Shown here one piece after another: positions 1-14,759 of a stretch of 64,000 bases of DNA (position 1 is the first letter of the stretch; every line of letters begins with the position of its first letter). The position numbers and the translations under genes are program-made. The notes below the pieces were generated by a model. The model was not told the DNA's origin and ran no database searches. It saw only the letters and a program-made list of their open reading frames with translations. This DNA comes from Nannocystis sp. RBIL2 (GTDB lineage Bacteria; Myxococcota_A; Polyangia; Nannocystales; Nannocystaceae), in NCBI RefSeq assembly GCF_026626745.1, contig NZ_JAPNJW010000002.1, positions 4,178,151-4,242,150 on the forward strand, written 5' to 3'.

Positions 1-85
1 CCAGATCCAGCAACAGGCCCAGACCCGCGTCGAGGCCCGCCTGGCCGCGCGAGGCCGCCGCGGCCGCGGAGGCGACCATGCCTGA
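1..85 (+). CDS. C-terminal end of an upstream protein, probably a PKS or NRPS subunit (partial)
   Basis: The frame that starts at base 2 stays open to a TGA at 83-85 and reads QIQQQAQTRVEARLAARG followed by an Arg/Gly-rich end. This looks like the charged, helical C-terminal tail found on modular synthase subunits. It stops 44 bases before the next PKS start in the same direction, so it is probably the preceding subunit of the same operon. Only 27 residues are visible, so the family cannot be proved. The KS that follows resembles KS domains that act after an NRPS module, so an NRPS is also possible. Confidence 0.45.
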   Translation, partial: QIQQQAQTRVEARLAARGRRGRGGDHA

Positions 86-129
86 CGCGCGACGCCGGGC
101 CCACGCTCGCCACGACCACGGAGCCAGCG

Positions 130-5922
<5,793 letters not shown>

Positions 5923-6231
5923 CCCTCGGGACATCCGACATCCGATGGCCGCTCACGACCTGTCCTCCGGGACAAATCGCCACGCCTCACCGAGCATCAC
6001 TTGGGACATGTCCCCCGGGACACATCACCGCCCCTGGCGCCGCGCCTCGACCTGCCCCCCGCCAAGCACAGCACCTTCGCTCACCGAACTCCCCGCGCTC
6101 ACGACGTGTCGTCCTCAAGGACACATCACCGCGCGCATCGACCCCGCCTGATCTGTCCCCGAAGCCAGCTCTCCACAGCGCCCTTGCTGACCCGCCGCGC
6201 CCAGCCGCCCTCGCCCCAGCCCCGGACCGCC
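5923..6231. other. Inter-PKS spacer with repeated GGGACA elements
   Basis: This 309-base spacer between two co-directional PKS genes has no convincing gene. It holds inverted elements of the form TGTCC-N-GGGACA at 5961-5974 and 6009-6022 (48 bases apart), and a relaxed third near 6108-6123. A perfect 12-bp palindrome GGGACATGTCCC lies at 6003-6014. The cores resemble the 48-bp units inside the preceding gene. The frame upstream of the second PKS stays open through here, but its KS and docking helix begin only after the ATG at 6232. No terminator was recognised. Confidence 0.6.
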
Positions 6232-9200
6232 ATGAGCGACCCATCGACCCCTGATTTTCGCGCCCTTTTTAAAAAATCGCTCGAGAAGGTCGCCGAGCTG
6301 CGCACCGCCCTGGCTGCCCGCGAGCAGGACGTGCGCGGGCCGCTGGCGATCGTCGGGATCGGCTGCCGCTTCCCCGGCGGCGCCGACACCCCCGAGGAAT
6401 TCTGGCGCGTCCTGCAGGGGGGCGTCGACGTCGTGCGCGAGCTGCCCGAGGCGCGGTGGCCGTTCGACCCTGCGCTGCAGGCGGCATCCGCCACCCGCTG
6501 GGGCGGCTTCCTCGACCACGTCGACCGCTTCGACGCCGGCTTCTTCGGAATCTCCCCGCGCGAGGCCGCCGTCCTCGACCCGCAGCAGCGCCTCTTGCTC
6601 GAGGTCGCCTGGGAGGCCCTCGAGGACGCCGGCCAGCCCCAGCCCGTGCTGAGCGGCAGCCGCACCGGCGTGTTCGTCGGCCTCACCACCCTCGACTATC
6701 AGCAGCGCGTCCTCGGCGGCGAGCCGACCGACCTCGACGTCTACTCTCTCACCGGCAACAGCCAGTGCTTCGCCGCCGGCCGGCTCTCCTACCTGCTCGG
6801 CCTCCAGGGCCCGTGCGTCGCAGTCGACACCGCCTGCTCCTCCTCCCTCACCGCAGTCCACCTCGCTAGCGACAGCTTGCGCGATCGGCAGTGCGACCTC
6901 GCCATCGCCGGCGGCGTCAACCTGATCCTCTCCCCCGTCGCCACCCACATGCTCGCGCAGGCTCAGGCCCTCTCGCCGAGCGGTCGCTGCCGCACCTTCG
7001 ACGCCGCCGCCGACGGCTTCGTCCGCGGCGAGGGCTGCGGCCTCGTCGTCCTCAAGCGCCTCGCCGACGCTCGCCGCGACGGCGACCGGATCTGGGCCCT
7101 CGTGCGCGGCAGCGCCATCAACCAGGACGGCCGCTCCACCGGCCTCACCGCGCCCAACGTCCTCTCGCAGCAGGCCCTCCTGCGCGAGGCCCTCGCGCGC
7201 GCCGGCCTCGCCCCCGAGCAGGTCGGCTACATCGAGACTCACGGCACCGGCACCCCTCTCGGCGACCCGATCGAGATCGAAGCCCTCAAGGCCGTCTACG
7301 GCCGCCCGCGCGACGACGGCTCGCAGTGCCGCCTCGGCGCCCTCAAGACCTGCACCGGCCACCTCGAAGCCGCCGCCGGGATCGCCGGATTGATCAAGGC
7401 AGTCCTCGCCCTGCAGCGCCGGCAGATCCCCGGCAACCTCAACTTCGAGACCCTCAACCCGCGCATGTCTCTTGAAAACACGCCGCTGGTCGTCGCCTCC
7501 GAGGCGACCGCCTGGGAGCCCGGCCCCGCCCCGCGGATCGCCGGGATCTCCGCCTTCGGCTTCAGCGGCAGCAACGCCCACGTCCTGATCGAAGAATTTT
7601 CCGACGAATCGTCATCGACTGATTCGCCGCCCCCGTCCGCGCCACAATCACCACACACCGCCGGCATCTCCGCCGAGCCGCCTCTGCTCCTCCCGCTCTC
7701 GGCCCGCGCTCCGGCGGCCCTGCGTCAGCTCGCCGAGCGCCTGCGGGCCCGGCTCGAGCGCCTCACCGATCGCCATGAGCTGCGTGACCTCGTCCACACC
7801 GCCGCCCGGCGGCGCACCCATCATTCGCACCGCCTCACAGTCGCCGGCCGCGACCTCCACGACCTGCGCGCCGGCCTCGACGCCTGGCTCGCCGGTCGCG
7901 ACCATCGCGCAGTCGTCGACGGCCACCTGCGTCCCGGCGGTCGCCCCCGCATCGCCTTCGTCTTCCCCGGCATGGGCACGCGCTGCGCCGGCGTCGGCCG
8001 TCAGCTGCTCGCCGACGAGCCCGTGTTCGCCCGCGCCTTCACCGATGCTGCCGACGCAGTGCGGCGCCACGGCGACATCGACGTGCGGGCCGCCCTCGCC
8101 GACGACGATCTGCTGACCCGCGTCGACGTGTTCCAGCCCACCCTCTTCGCAGTCGAGGTCGCCCTCGCCGCCTTGTGGCAATCGTGGGGCGTCCGGCCCG
8201 ACGCCGTCGTCGGTCACAGCCTCGGGGAGATCGCCGCAGCCCACGTCGCCAGCGCCCTCCGCCTCGACGACGCCGCCCGGATCGTCTGCGCCCGCAGCCG
8301 CCTGCTCACCGACCCGCGCGCTCGCGGAGCCATGGCAGTCGTCGACCTCGCCCCCGAGCACCTCCTCCCGCGCCTCGGCGAATTCGCCGGCCGCCTCGTC
8401 GTCGCCGCCCACAACGCCCCCGCCGCCACAGTCGTCTCCGGCCCTGCCGCCGACCTCGACGACCTCCTCGCCCGCCTCGCCGCCGACGGCGTCGACGCCC
8501 GCCGCCTCAAGGTCGACATCGCCTTCCACAGCCCGCACATGGACCCCCTGTGCGCCCCGCTCGCGCACGCGCTCCGCGACCTCGAACCGACCCGCGGCGC
8601 CGTCCCGCTCTACTCGACGGTCAGCGGCTGCCCCCTCGATCCGTCCCGTCTCACCGCCGCGCATTGGGTCAACAACCTGCGCGCCCCCGTGCGCTTCGCC
8701 GACGCCGTCGCTCGCCTCCTCGCCGACGGCATCACCCTCTTCCTCGAGGTCGGCCCGCGACCGAGCCTGCTCGGCTTCCTCGACCTCGCCCTGCGCGCCG
8801 CCGGGCCCGAGCGCCTCGCCCTCGCCAGCTTGCGCAGCGGCCTCGACGAGCCCACCGCCATGCGCGCCGCGCTCGGCGCATTGCACACTCGCGGCTATCC
8901 CGTCGATTGGCAGCAGCACGCCCCCGCCGGCCGCTTCGTGGCCCTGCCGACCTACCCGTGGCAGCGCGAGCGCCACTGGCTCGACTACGCCCCGCGCCGC
9001 GCCGCCCCAGCCCCCGCCGCCTCCTCGGATCTCGGCGAGCACCTCGACCTCGCCGACCCCCCCGGCGGCCACCTGTGGCGCGGTACCATCGATCCGCGGC
9101 GCACCCCTTATTTGTGCGACCATCGCGTCCACGACCAGCCCGTCGCCTCCGGCGCGGTCCTCCTCGACCTCGTCGCCACCGCCGCCGCGTTTGCCCTCGA

Positions 9201-10665
9201 CCTCGGGCCCGCAGCCGCCGCCCCGCTGCACCTGAGCGACCTCCGCCACGGCGCCCCGCTCGTCCTCGCCGACGACGCCGCCCGCGCCCTCCAGACCTCG
9301 CTCGTGCCCGAAGGCGACGGCCGCTGGCGAATCACCCTCGCCAGCCGCCCCCACGAATCGCGCGACCCGTGGACCCGCCACCTCTCCGCCACCATCGAAT
9401 CAGCGGTCGCCGGGAATCACTCCGAATCACCGCACCACGACGATCCCCACCTCGCAATCGCCCCCACCGAATCATTGCACTCCGCGAGCGACCGCCCGGG
9501 CCTCGCAGCCCACTCGCGCTCCGAAGGCGAGCCCGCCCGATCTCCTCCCCCCGCGAGCGCCTCCACGGACCTCGGCGGCCGCGGCAAATCGACGCACTCC
9601 CCGATCGACTGCCCGGGCCTCGCAACCCCCTCGCGCTCCGCCGAACCCGAGCCCGCCGCATCACCGGACCTCGGCGGCCGCCGCGAATCTCCGCACTCCC
9701 CGAGCGACTGCCCGGGCCTCGCAGCCCCCTCGCGCTTCGCCGAACGCGAGCCCGCCGAATCATCCGACCTCGGCGCTCGCAGCGAATCATCGCACCTCGC
9801 CAGCGACCGCCCGGGCCTTACAGCCTCGCGCCCCGCCGGCCACGCCCCCGCCGAATCACCACGCTCCGCGAGCGACCGTCCCAGCCCCGCGCATCCCGCC
9901 GGCTCCCCCTCGCTCGCCGCCCTGCGCGAGCTCTGCCGCGAGCCTGTCGACCTCCCCGCCTTCTACGCCCGCCTCGAGGCCGGCGGCAGCAGCTTCGGCC
10001 CTGCCTTTCGCGGCGTCGATCGCCTGTGGCGCGGCGACCAGCAGTTGCTCGCGCGGGTCCTCCCCGCCCCCGGCCTCCCGGCGGAAGCCCTCACCTCCTT
10101 GCACCCGGCCGTCATGGACGCCTGCGTCCACGTCCTCGCCGCCGCCCGGCCCGGCGACGCCCCGCTCGCCCTCGTCGGCGGCGGCATCGACCGCGCCCGC
10201 CTGCGCGCCCGCCCGCGCGGCACCTGTCTCTGGAGTCATATCGTCATTCGCCCCGCCGACCCCGGCCTCGTGCTCGGCGACCTCACCATCTTCGACGAGC
10301 ACGGCCAGACGATCGCCGAGCTCGACGGCGTCCGCCTCCACGCCACCGCCGCGCCTGCGGCGAGCCACGACCTCCGCCGCCGCCTCCTCGACCTCCCCGC
10401 CGACGAGCGCCCCCACCTCCTCGAGCAGCACCTCGTCGGCCTCCTCGCCGGCGTCCTGCGCATCGACCCCGAGCGGATCGGCGTCGACGGTGAGTTCGCC
10501 GACCTCGGCCTCGACTCGATCATGGTCGTCGAATTGCGCGATGCTCTGCGCGCCGGCCTCGGCCTGCAGATCGCCGCCGCCCTCGTCTGGCAACATCCCA
10601 GCATCCGGACCCTCGCCGCCTGCCTCCTCGCCCGCCTCACCGCCCCCGAAAGGACCGCCCAGTGA
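6232..10665 (+). CDS. Type I modular polyketide synthase, KS-AT-DH-ACP
   Basis: A 1477-residue module. The ATG at 6232 is chosen because it precedes a charged helix ([19 protein letters not shown]), the usual N-terminal docking coil; the open frame begins further upstream. KS (about 38-460): Cys202 in TACSSS, His337 in ETHGTGT and His377 in TGHLEA. AT: Ser663 in GHSLG and IAFH at 763-766, pointing to malonyl-CoA. DH (about 935-1340): His964 and Asp1296 (DACVH) are kept, but the Pro of HxxxGxxxxP is Ser and the Gly is Asp. ACP: LGLDSI with Ser1429. There is no KR and no thioesterase domain, so the DH has no hydroxy substrate made in cis. It is either vestigial, isomerising, or served by another module. 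The gene overlaps the thioesterase gene by 4 bases. A long repeat-filled linker splits the DH. Confidence 0.93.
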   Translation: MSDPSTPDFRALFKKSLEKVAELRTALAAREQDVRGPLAIVGIGCRFPGGADTPEEFWRVLQGGVDVVRELPEARWPFDPALQAASATRWGGFLDHVDRFDAGFFGISPREAAVLDPQQRLLLEVAWEALEDAGQPQPVLSGSRTGVFVGLTTLDYQQRVLGGEPTDLDVYSLTGNSQCFAAGRLSYLLGLQGPCVAVDTACSSSLTAVHLASDSLRDRQCDLAIAGGVNLILSPVATHMLAQAQALSPSGRCRTFDAAADGFVRGEGCGLVVLKRLADARRDGDRIWALVRGSAINQDGRSTGLTAPNVLSQQALLREALARAGLAPEQVGYIETHGTGTPLGDPIEIEALKAVYGRPRDDGSQCRLGALKTCTGHLEAAAGIAGLIKAVLALQRRQIPGNLNFETLNPRMSLENTPLVVASEATAWEPGPAPRIAGISAFGFSGSNAHVLIEEFSDESSSTDSPPPSAPQSPHTAGISAEPPLLLPLSARAPAALRQLAERLRARLERLTDRHELRDLVHTAARRRTHHSHRLTVAGRDLHDLRAGLDAWLAGRDHRAVVDGHLRPGGRPRIAFVFPGMGTRCAGVGRQLLADEPVFARAFTDAADAVRRHGDIDVRAALADDDLLTRVDVFQPTLFAVEVALAALWQSWGVRPDAVVGHSLGEIAAAHVASALRLDDAARIVCARSRLLTDPRARGAMAVVDLAPEHLLPRLGEFAGRLVVAAHNAPAATVVSGPAADLDDLLARLAADGVDARRLKVDIAFHSPHMDPLCAPLAHALRDLEPTRGAVPLYSTVSGCPLDPSRLTAAHWVNNLRAPVRFADAVARLLADGITLFLEVGPRPSLLGFLDLALRAAGPERLALASLRSGLDEPTAMRAALGALHTRGYPVDWQQHAPAGRFVALPTYPWQRERHWLDYAPRRAAPAPAASSDLGEHLDLADPPGGHLWRGTIDPRRTPYLCDHRVHDQPVASGAVLLDLVATAAAFALDLGPAAAAPLHLSDLRHGAPLVLADDAARALQTSLVPEGDGRWRITLASRPHESRDPWTRHLSATIESAVAGNHSESPHHDDPHLAIAPTESLHSASDRPGLAAHSRSEGEPARSPPPASASTDLGGRGKSTHSPIDCPGLATPSRSAEPEPAASPDLGGRRESPHSPSDCPGLAAPSRFAEREPAESSDLGARSESSHLASDRPGLTASRPAGHAPAESPRSASDRPSPAHPAGSPSLAALRELCREPVDLPAFYARLEAGGSSFGPAFRGVDRLWRGDQQLLARVLPAPGLPAEALTSLHPAVMDACVHVLAAARPGDAPLALVGGGIDRARLRARPRGTCLWSHIVIRPADPGLVLGDLTIFDEHGQTIAELDGVRLHATAAPAASHDLRRRLLDLPADERPHLLEQHLVGLLAGVLRIDPERIGVDGEFADLGLDSIMVVELRDALRAGLGLQIAAALVWQHPSIRTLAACLLARLTAPERTAQ
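9488..9901 (+). repeat. 99-bp tandem repeat inside the second PKS DH linker
   Basis: A marker GCGACYGCCCGGGCC recurs at 9488, 9605, 9704 and 9803, with a degenerate copy at 9872. The two middle spacings are exactly 99 bp (33 codons); the first is 117 and the last 69. Units encode Ser/Pro/Arg/Glu-rich sequence with SDxPGL and DLGGR motifs. They sit between the catalytic His964 and Asp1296 of the DH. Each unit carries one or more CGAATC elements. The reading frame is kept throughout. Confidence 0.82.
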
Positions 10666-11429
10666 CCGCCCGCGACCCCGCCGCGCTCTGGTTCCACAGC
10701 CCGCGCCCGCGCCCTGACGCCCGCCTGCGCCTGTTCTGCTGCGCCCATGCCGGCGCCGCCGCGCACGTCTTTCACGCCTGGCCGACCGGCCTCCCGGCCG
10801 ACGTCGAGGTCTGCGCGGTCCAGCTCCCGGGCCGCGCCTTTCGCCTCGCCGAGCCCGCCTACACCGCAGTCGAGCCGCTCGTCGCCGCCCTCGACGCCGC
10901 CGCCGCCCCGCTGCTCGACCGCCCCTTCGCAGTGTTCGGCCACAGCATGGGCGCCCTCGTCGCCTTCGAGTGGACCCGCGCCCTCCGTCGCCGCCGCGGC
11001 CCGCTGCCCGAGCGCCTGTGCGTGTCCGCCTTCCGCGGCCCGCACCTGCCCGACCCCGCCACTCCGCTGCATCGCCTCGCCGATCACGAGTTCGTCGCCA
11101 CCTTGCAGCAGCGCCACGGCGTCCTCGACGACGCCCTCGCCGACCCCGAGCTGCGGGCCTTGATGCTCCCCGTCCTGCGCGCCGACTTCACGGTCCTCGA
11201 GACCTACGCCCACCGCCCGGAGCCCCCCCTCGATCTGCCGCTCCACGCCTTCGCCGGCAGCGACGACCGCGGCGTCCCTCCGGCCCAGGTCGCCGCCTGG
11301 GCGCTCCAGGCCGGCCGCGGCTTCAGCCTCGACGTCCTCCCCGGCGGCCACTTCTTCCTCCACACCGCCCGGGCCGACCTGCTCGCCCGCCTCTCGCGTC
11401 TGTTGTCTGCGCCTCAGGAGCTCCCGTGA
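10662..11429 (+). CDS. Type II thioesterase (alpha/beta hydrolase)
   Basis: A 255-residue stand-alone thioesterase of the kind that clears stalled or mis-primed acyl groups from carrier proteins. The Ser nucleophile is Ser95 in GHSMG; an Asp in AGSDDRG and a His in PGGHFFLH near the C-terminus complete the triad. The GTG start at 10662 overlaps the PKS stop (GTGA) and is preceded by AAAGGA about 8 bases upstream, which supports translational coupling. As neither PKS here ends in a TE domain, it could also take part in release, but that is inference. Confidence 0.93.
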   Translation: MTARDPAALWFHSPRPRPDARLRLFCCAHAGAAAHVFHAWPTGLPADVEVCAVQLPGRAFRLAEPAYTAVEPLVAALDAAAAPLLDRPFAVFGHSMGALVAFEWTRALRRRRGPLPERLCVSAFRGPHLPDPATPLHRLADHEFVATLQQRHGVLDDALADPELRALMLPVLRADFTVLETYAHRPEPPLDLPLHAFAGSDDRGVPPAQVAAWALQAGRGFSLDVLPGGHFFLHTARADLLARLSRLLSAPQELP

Positions 11430-12655
11430 CTGCCACCACCGCCGCACCCATCGTCTTCGACCCGAGCGACCTCGGCTTCATCGCCGACCCCTACCCGACC
11501 TATCGCCTGCTGCGCGAGCAGGCCCCGGTGTATCGCTGGGAGCCCGCGCGGATCTGGGTCGTCAGTCGCTACCACGATGTCGTCACCGTCCTGCGCGACC
11601 GCCGGTTCAGCCTCGACGACAGCCATTGGGAGTTCGCCGCCCCGCCGCCCGCGAGCGCCCAGCCGACCCCCTACCAGCACTTGATGAAGAACAGCCTGTT
11701 CCGCCTGCCGGAGGTCGACCACCAGCGGATCCGCCGGCTCGTCGCCCCCGCGATGAGCCCGCGGACCCTCGTCGGCCTCCAGCGCGACGTCGACGCGGTC
11801 GTCGGCGACGCCCTCTCCCGCCTCGCCGGCCGCGACGACGTCGACCTCGCCCGCGAGTTCTCCGAGCGGATCCCCCTGCGCGTCATCGGCCGGATGTTGC
11901 AGATCCCCGAGCGCCACGAGGAGACCTTCCGTCGCTTCGGCCTCGCCCTCATCGACTCGATCAGCGTCGCCCTCTCGCCCGACGAGTTCGCCGCCACCAT
12001 CGCCCCGATCCCCGCCGGCCTCGACATGCTCAACGAGGTCATCGAGGAGCGCCGCCGCGATCACGAGCCCGGCCTGCTCACCGCCTGGATCGAGGCCGAG
12101 GAGGCCGGCGAGCGGCTCACCCGCGACGAGCTCGTCGCCCTCGCCGGCAGCATGATCACCGCCGGCACCGACACCGCGGTCCAGCTCGTCAGCTTCGCCG
12201 TGCTCGACCTCCTGCGCCACCCCGACCAGCTCGCCCGCCTGCGCGCCGACCCTGGCCTCGTCCGCGGCGCGGTCGACGAGGTCCTGCGCTTCGACCACTT
12301 CGGCAAGGGCGGCGTCCCGCGCTTCCCGCTCGAGGACGTCGCGCTCGGCGGCCAGCAGATCCGCCGCGGCGAGATGGTCATCGGCCTGGTCGGCTCGGCC
12401 CTGCGCGACCCCGACGTGTTCCCCGACCCCGACCGCCTCGACATCGGCCGCAGCCAGGCCCAGAGCATCGCCTTCGGCAGCGGCCCGCACTTCTGCGCCG
12501 GCGCCTCCCTCGGCCGCATGATGAGCCAGACCGCCGTCCTGTCGCTCGTCACCCGCTACCCCGAGCTCGCCCTCGCCGGCCCGCCGACCTTCGAGAGCCA
12601 CGCATTTTTGCGCAAGATCAGCCACCTCCCCGTGCGCCTCGGCCCGGCGGCGTGA
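11426..12655 (+). CDS. Cytochrome P450, bacterial class
   Basis: A 409-residue soluble P450. The heme loop is FGSGPHFCAG with ligand Cys357; the I-helix oxygen motif is AGTDT (Asp249-Thr250) and the K-helix ExxR is EVLR. The start is the GTG at 11426, overlapping the thioesterase stop as GTGA, with AGGAG five bases before it. The overlap places it in the PKS operon, so it probably oxidises the polyketide. No ferredoxin or reductase gene lies nearby, so electron partners must be elsewhere. Forty-two bases of its 3' end recur downstream at 13320-13361. Confidence 0.95.
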   Translation: MTATTAAPIVFDPSDLGFIADPYPTYRLLREQAPVYRWEPARIWVVSRYHDVVTVLRDRRFSLDDSHWEFAAPPPASAQPTPYQHLMKNSLFRLPEVDHQRIRRLVAPAMSPRTLVGLQRDVDAVVGDALSRLAGRDDVDLAREFSERIPLRVIGRMLQIPERHEETFRRFGLALIDSISVALSPDEFAATIAPIPAGLDMLNEVIEERRRDHEPGLLTAWIEAEEAGERLTRDELVALAGSMITAGTDTAVQLVSFAVLDLLRHPDQLARLRADPGLVRGAVDEVLRFDHFGKGGVPRFPLEDVALGGQQIRRGEMVIGLVGSALRDPDVFPDPDRLDIGRSQAQSIAFGSGPHFCAGASLGRMMSQTAVLSLVTRYPELALAGPPTFESHAFLRKISHLPVRLGPAA

Positions 12656-12684
12656 ATCACCCGAGAATTCGCGGCCCCAGGCTA

Positions 12685-13176
12685 TCAGCCCTTCGCGTCG
12701 CGGACGTCTTCGCCCCGCTCGGCGAACGCCTTGAAGTCCTGCATGTGCTGCTGCGACTGCTTGCGGAAGACGCCGGGCATCAAGAGCCCCACCATCCGCA
12801 TCATCAGGCCGCTGAACCGGTACTCGCTCTCGCTCTCCCAGAGCGTCGTCTGCGGACCGGCTTCGGTCAGCCGGTCGCGCACGGCGCTCCACATGCCGTC
12901 GCCGACGATCTCGCGGTCGAAATGGACGACGCTCCCACTCGGGATGTCGTGCAGGTCCACCGGTTCCCGGCGTGTGACGGTCTCGGTGCACTCGAACTTC
13001 TGCTTGCCCATCTGCAGCACGACCCGCGACGTGGTGCCGAGCTGGCCGTGCGCCCCTTTCAGCGGCTCGTGCAGCACCAGGCCCCGCAGCCACTTCGGCA
13101 GATGTGCCGGGTCTGCGAGCATCTGGGCCGCCCTCTCCCGCGGCAGGGCGATCTCGATCGAGACGGTGAACTTCAT
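12685..13176 (-). CDS. SRPBCC-fold protein (polyketide cyclase/lipid-binding-like)
   Basis: A 163-residue protein starting MKFTVSIEIALPRERAAQ, with the pattern of an SRPBCC helix-grip domain: an N-terminal beta strand, then a DPAHLPKWL segment, and a long C-terminal helix with QSQQHMQDFKAFAE. Such proteins bind small hydrophobic ligands, and some act as polyketide cyclases. It lies convergent to the P450 with 29 bases between the stops, so it is not in the PKS operon. A link to the pathway is only positional. Confidence 0.75.
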   Translation of the reverse strand: MKFTVSIEIALPRERAAQMLADPAHLPKWLRGLVLHEPLKGAHGQLGTTSRVVLQMGKQKFECTETVTRREPVDLHDIPSGSVVHFDREIVGDGMWSAVRDRLTEAGPQTTLWESESEYRFSGLMMRMVGLLMPGVFRKQSQQHMQDFKAFAERGEDVRDAKG

Positions 13177-13319
13177 GGCGGAGCGCTCCAGGTTCTCAAG
13201 TGGACGGAGGGACGATGTCCCTACCGTCTTTCTTATACGCGAAGGTCAACATCTGGATCGAGGCTCTCAGGGAGCTGCGATGCGAGGGCGAACCGCGCTT
13301 CGCGGCGTCGATCGATGCA

Positions 13320-13361
13320 TCGCTCGTCACCCGCTACCCCGAGCTCGCCCTCGCCGGCCCG
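13320..13361 (+). repeat. Duplicated 3' fragment of the P450 gene
   Basis: These 42 bases are identical to 12542-12583 of the P450 gene (encoding SLVTRYPELALAGP). They run straight into a GGCCCCAGGCT sequence that in the original lies about 90 bases further on, just after the P450 stop. The copy is therefore a shortened version of the P450-SRPBCC junction, left upstream of the SRPBCC gene. No intact gene surrounds it. Confidence 0.85.
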
Positions 13362-13380
13362 GGGCCCCAGGCTGTCCATA

Positions 13381-13402
13381 CACATGTCTCATGAGACATG
13401 TG
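13381..13402. repeat. Perfect 22-bp palindrome
   Basis: The half-site is CACATGTCTCA; the whole is exactly self-complementary with no loop. It contains the stop codon of the leftward membrane-protein gene. It could form a cruciform or weak terminator, or be a dimeric protein site. Similar CATG-containing palindromes occur at 28979-29010 and 50759-50784. Confidence 0.85.
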
Positions 13403-13994
13403 ATGGAGAGCCTTGGGGGTCAGGGCGATCGAGCGCGTGCGGAAGCGCCGGCTCGGTAAGCGCGCGCAGCCGGCGGCGCCGAGCAAACGCTCGGACGAAG
13501 CCGGTGAGGGCAGCGATCCAGAGTACGCCCAGGGCTTTTGTCCACCATCCCGGGTAGAAGATAAAACAGAAGAACGCCAGGTTGACGACGTGGTGCACCA
13601 GGACGTCGTATCTCCCGAACGACCGCGACATGAAGTCCTCGTAGTCATCGAGTCCGCCCATATTCCAACGCGAACAGGGCGCAGGTACTCTCTCCGTCGA
13701 TGAGGACGCTACACCCGAATCAGCGACCGGCACGCGCCGATGTCGCTGGGCGAGCCAATTGCGGGCAAGCCGCTCCACGAGGCCCCCCCAGATTTGATAG
13801 TACAGGTAGGACGCCAGCGCGCTCTGCCACCAGGCCACCGGAACATGTAGCGTGAGCGGAAAGATGAGCAAGAAAAGGGGCAGCCAGAAGAGGAGCGCGA
13901 TGGGCGTGAGGAATGCCCGCGCCCAGAATTGCTCCGTCGGCAACCATCCCCAAGGCTGAGGCGGGAGCGGTGTATAGACACTGAGCGCAGACAT
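13389..13994 (-). CDS. Hypothetical membrane protein
   Basis: A 201-residue protein with hydrophobic segments near residues 25-60 (FLTPIALLFWLPLFLLIFPL) and about 140-170 (LVHHVVNLAFFCFIFYPGWW and following), suggesting four membrane spans in two pairs. A Ser/Arg-rich loop lies between. No family was recognised. The last codons (SHVS and stop) fall in the 22-bp palindrome, so the natural C-terminus may have been altered by that element. Confidence 0.6.
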   Translation of the reverse strand: MSALSVYTPLPPQPWGWLPTEQFWARAFLTPIALLFWLPLFLLIFPLTLHVPVAWWQSALASYLYYQIWGGLVERLARNWLAQRHRRVPVADSGVASSSTERVPAPCSRWNMGGLDDYEDFMSRSFGRYDVLVHHVVNLAFFCFIFYPGWWTKALGVLWIAALTGFVRAFARRRRLRALTEPALPHALDRPDPQGSPSHVS

Positions 13995-14009
13995 GAAGTC
14001 CCGTCTTGG

Positions 14010-14612
14010 CTAGTTCTGCGCGCTCCCGCATTTCTTATGCACAATAGCCCCGGTCTGCGCGCCCACCTGAGTGCCCAGACCGACACAGGCGGGGGTGCCG
14101 AGACCTGCCGTCCCCCACTCACACCCCGCGATGACGCCGGCGGCGATCGCCAGGCCGCTGAGCCCGGCTGCGACCTCGCAAAGGAACCGATCCGTCGCGG
14201 TCAACACCTCGAGGACGACGTCGTGGTCCCAGACTTGATACACGCTCGCGGCCAGGAGATGCACCTCCTCGCCGGTGAGGTCGCCGAAGGCCGTGCTTTC
14301 CTCCACGACCTCGGCGCCCACGAATTCCTGTTCGACGAGCACGCGGCGGTCGAGTGTCAGTCGCGCCACGCCGGCGCCATCCTCGCCAATGCGCGCGGCA
14401 ATCACGACGTGGCCGAGCGGGATGTCATAATCGACCTGCATGGAGGCCCCGTCCGCGGACTCGACGGCGGCAGCGACCTCCCGGAGCTCGATCGGCGATT
14501 CAAGGTTATTCAGCACGGTCTCCACGTCCGCGTCCGCCGCGCCATTCGACGAGGGCCCCCTGTCGAGCTCAGGGGACAGGAGGAGGGAGAGGACGGCGAG
14601 GGCGTGCATCAC
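14010..14612 (-). CDS. Hypothetical secreted protein
   Basis: About 200 residues, starting at GTG 14612 or ATG 14609, with a short hydrophobic N-terminus (HALAVLSLLLSPE) fitting a signal peptide. The middle is acidic; the C-terminal third is Gly/Ala-rich with three Cys (GCEWGTAGLGTPACVGLG). No family was recognised. It lies 15 bases downstream of the membrane-protein start on the same strand, but transcription order would place this gene first, so the two could be co-transcribed. Confidence 0.5.
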   Translation of the reverse strand: MMHALAVLSLLLSPELDRGPSSNGAADADVETVLNNLESPIELREVAAAVESADGASMQVDYDIPLGHVVIAARIGEDGAGVARLTLDRRVLVEQEFVGAEVVEESTAFGDLTGEEVHLLAASVYQVWDHDVVLEVLTATDRFLCEVAAGLSGLAIAAGVIAGCEWGTAGLGTPACVGLGTQVGAQTGAIVHKKCGSAQN

Positions 14613-14759
14613 CTTCCCGTACGCCTCTGGATGGGCGTCGCGGGCGCCACCACGAAGATCGCCGTCGTGCCTCCTGAATGCGTATTTGCAGGATCCCGCC
14701 TCTCATTGTGCGGAGGAGGCGCCGCCGCCGCGGGCGATCGCGGGTGCGCCCGCGTCGGC

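Noticed and set aside
6001-6231. Upstream extension of the second PKS
   Set aside because: The frame is open, but the translation is Pro/Arg/Ser noise over repeat elements. The docking coil and KS begin right after ATG 6232.
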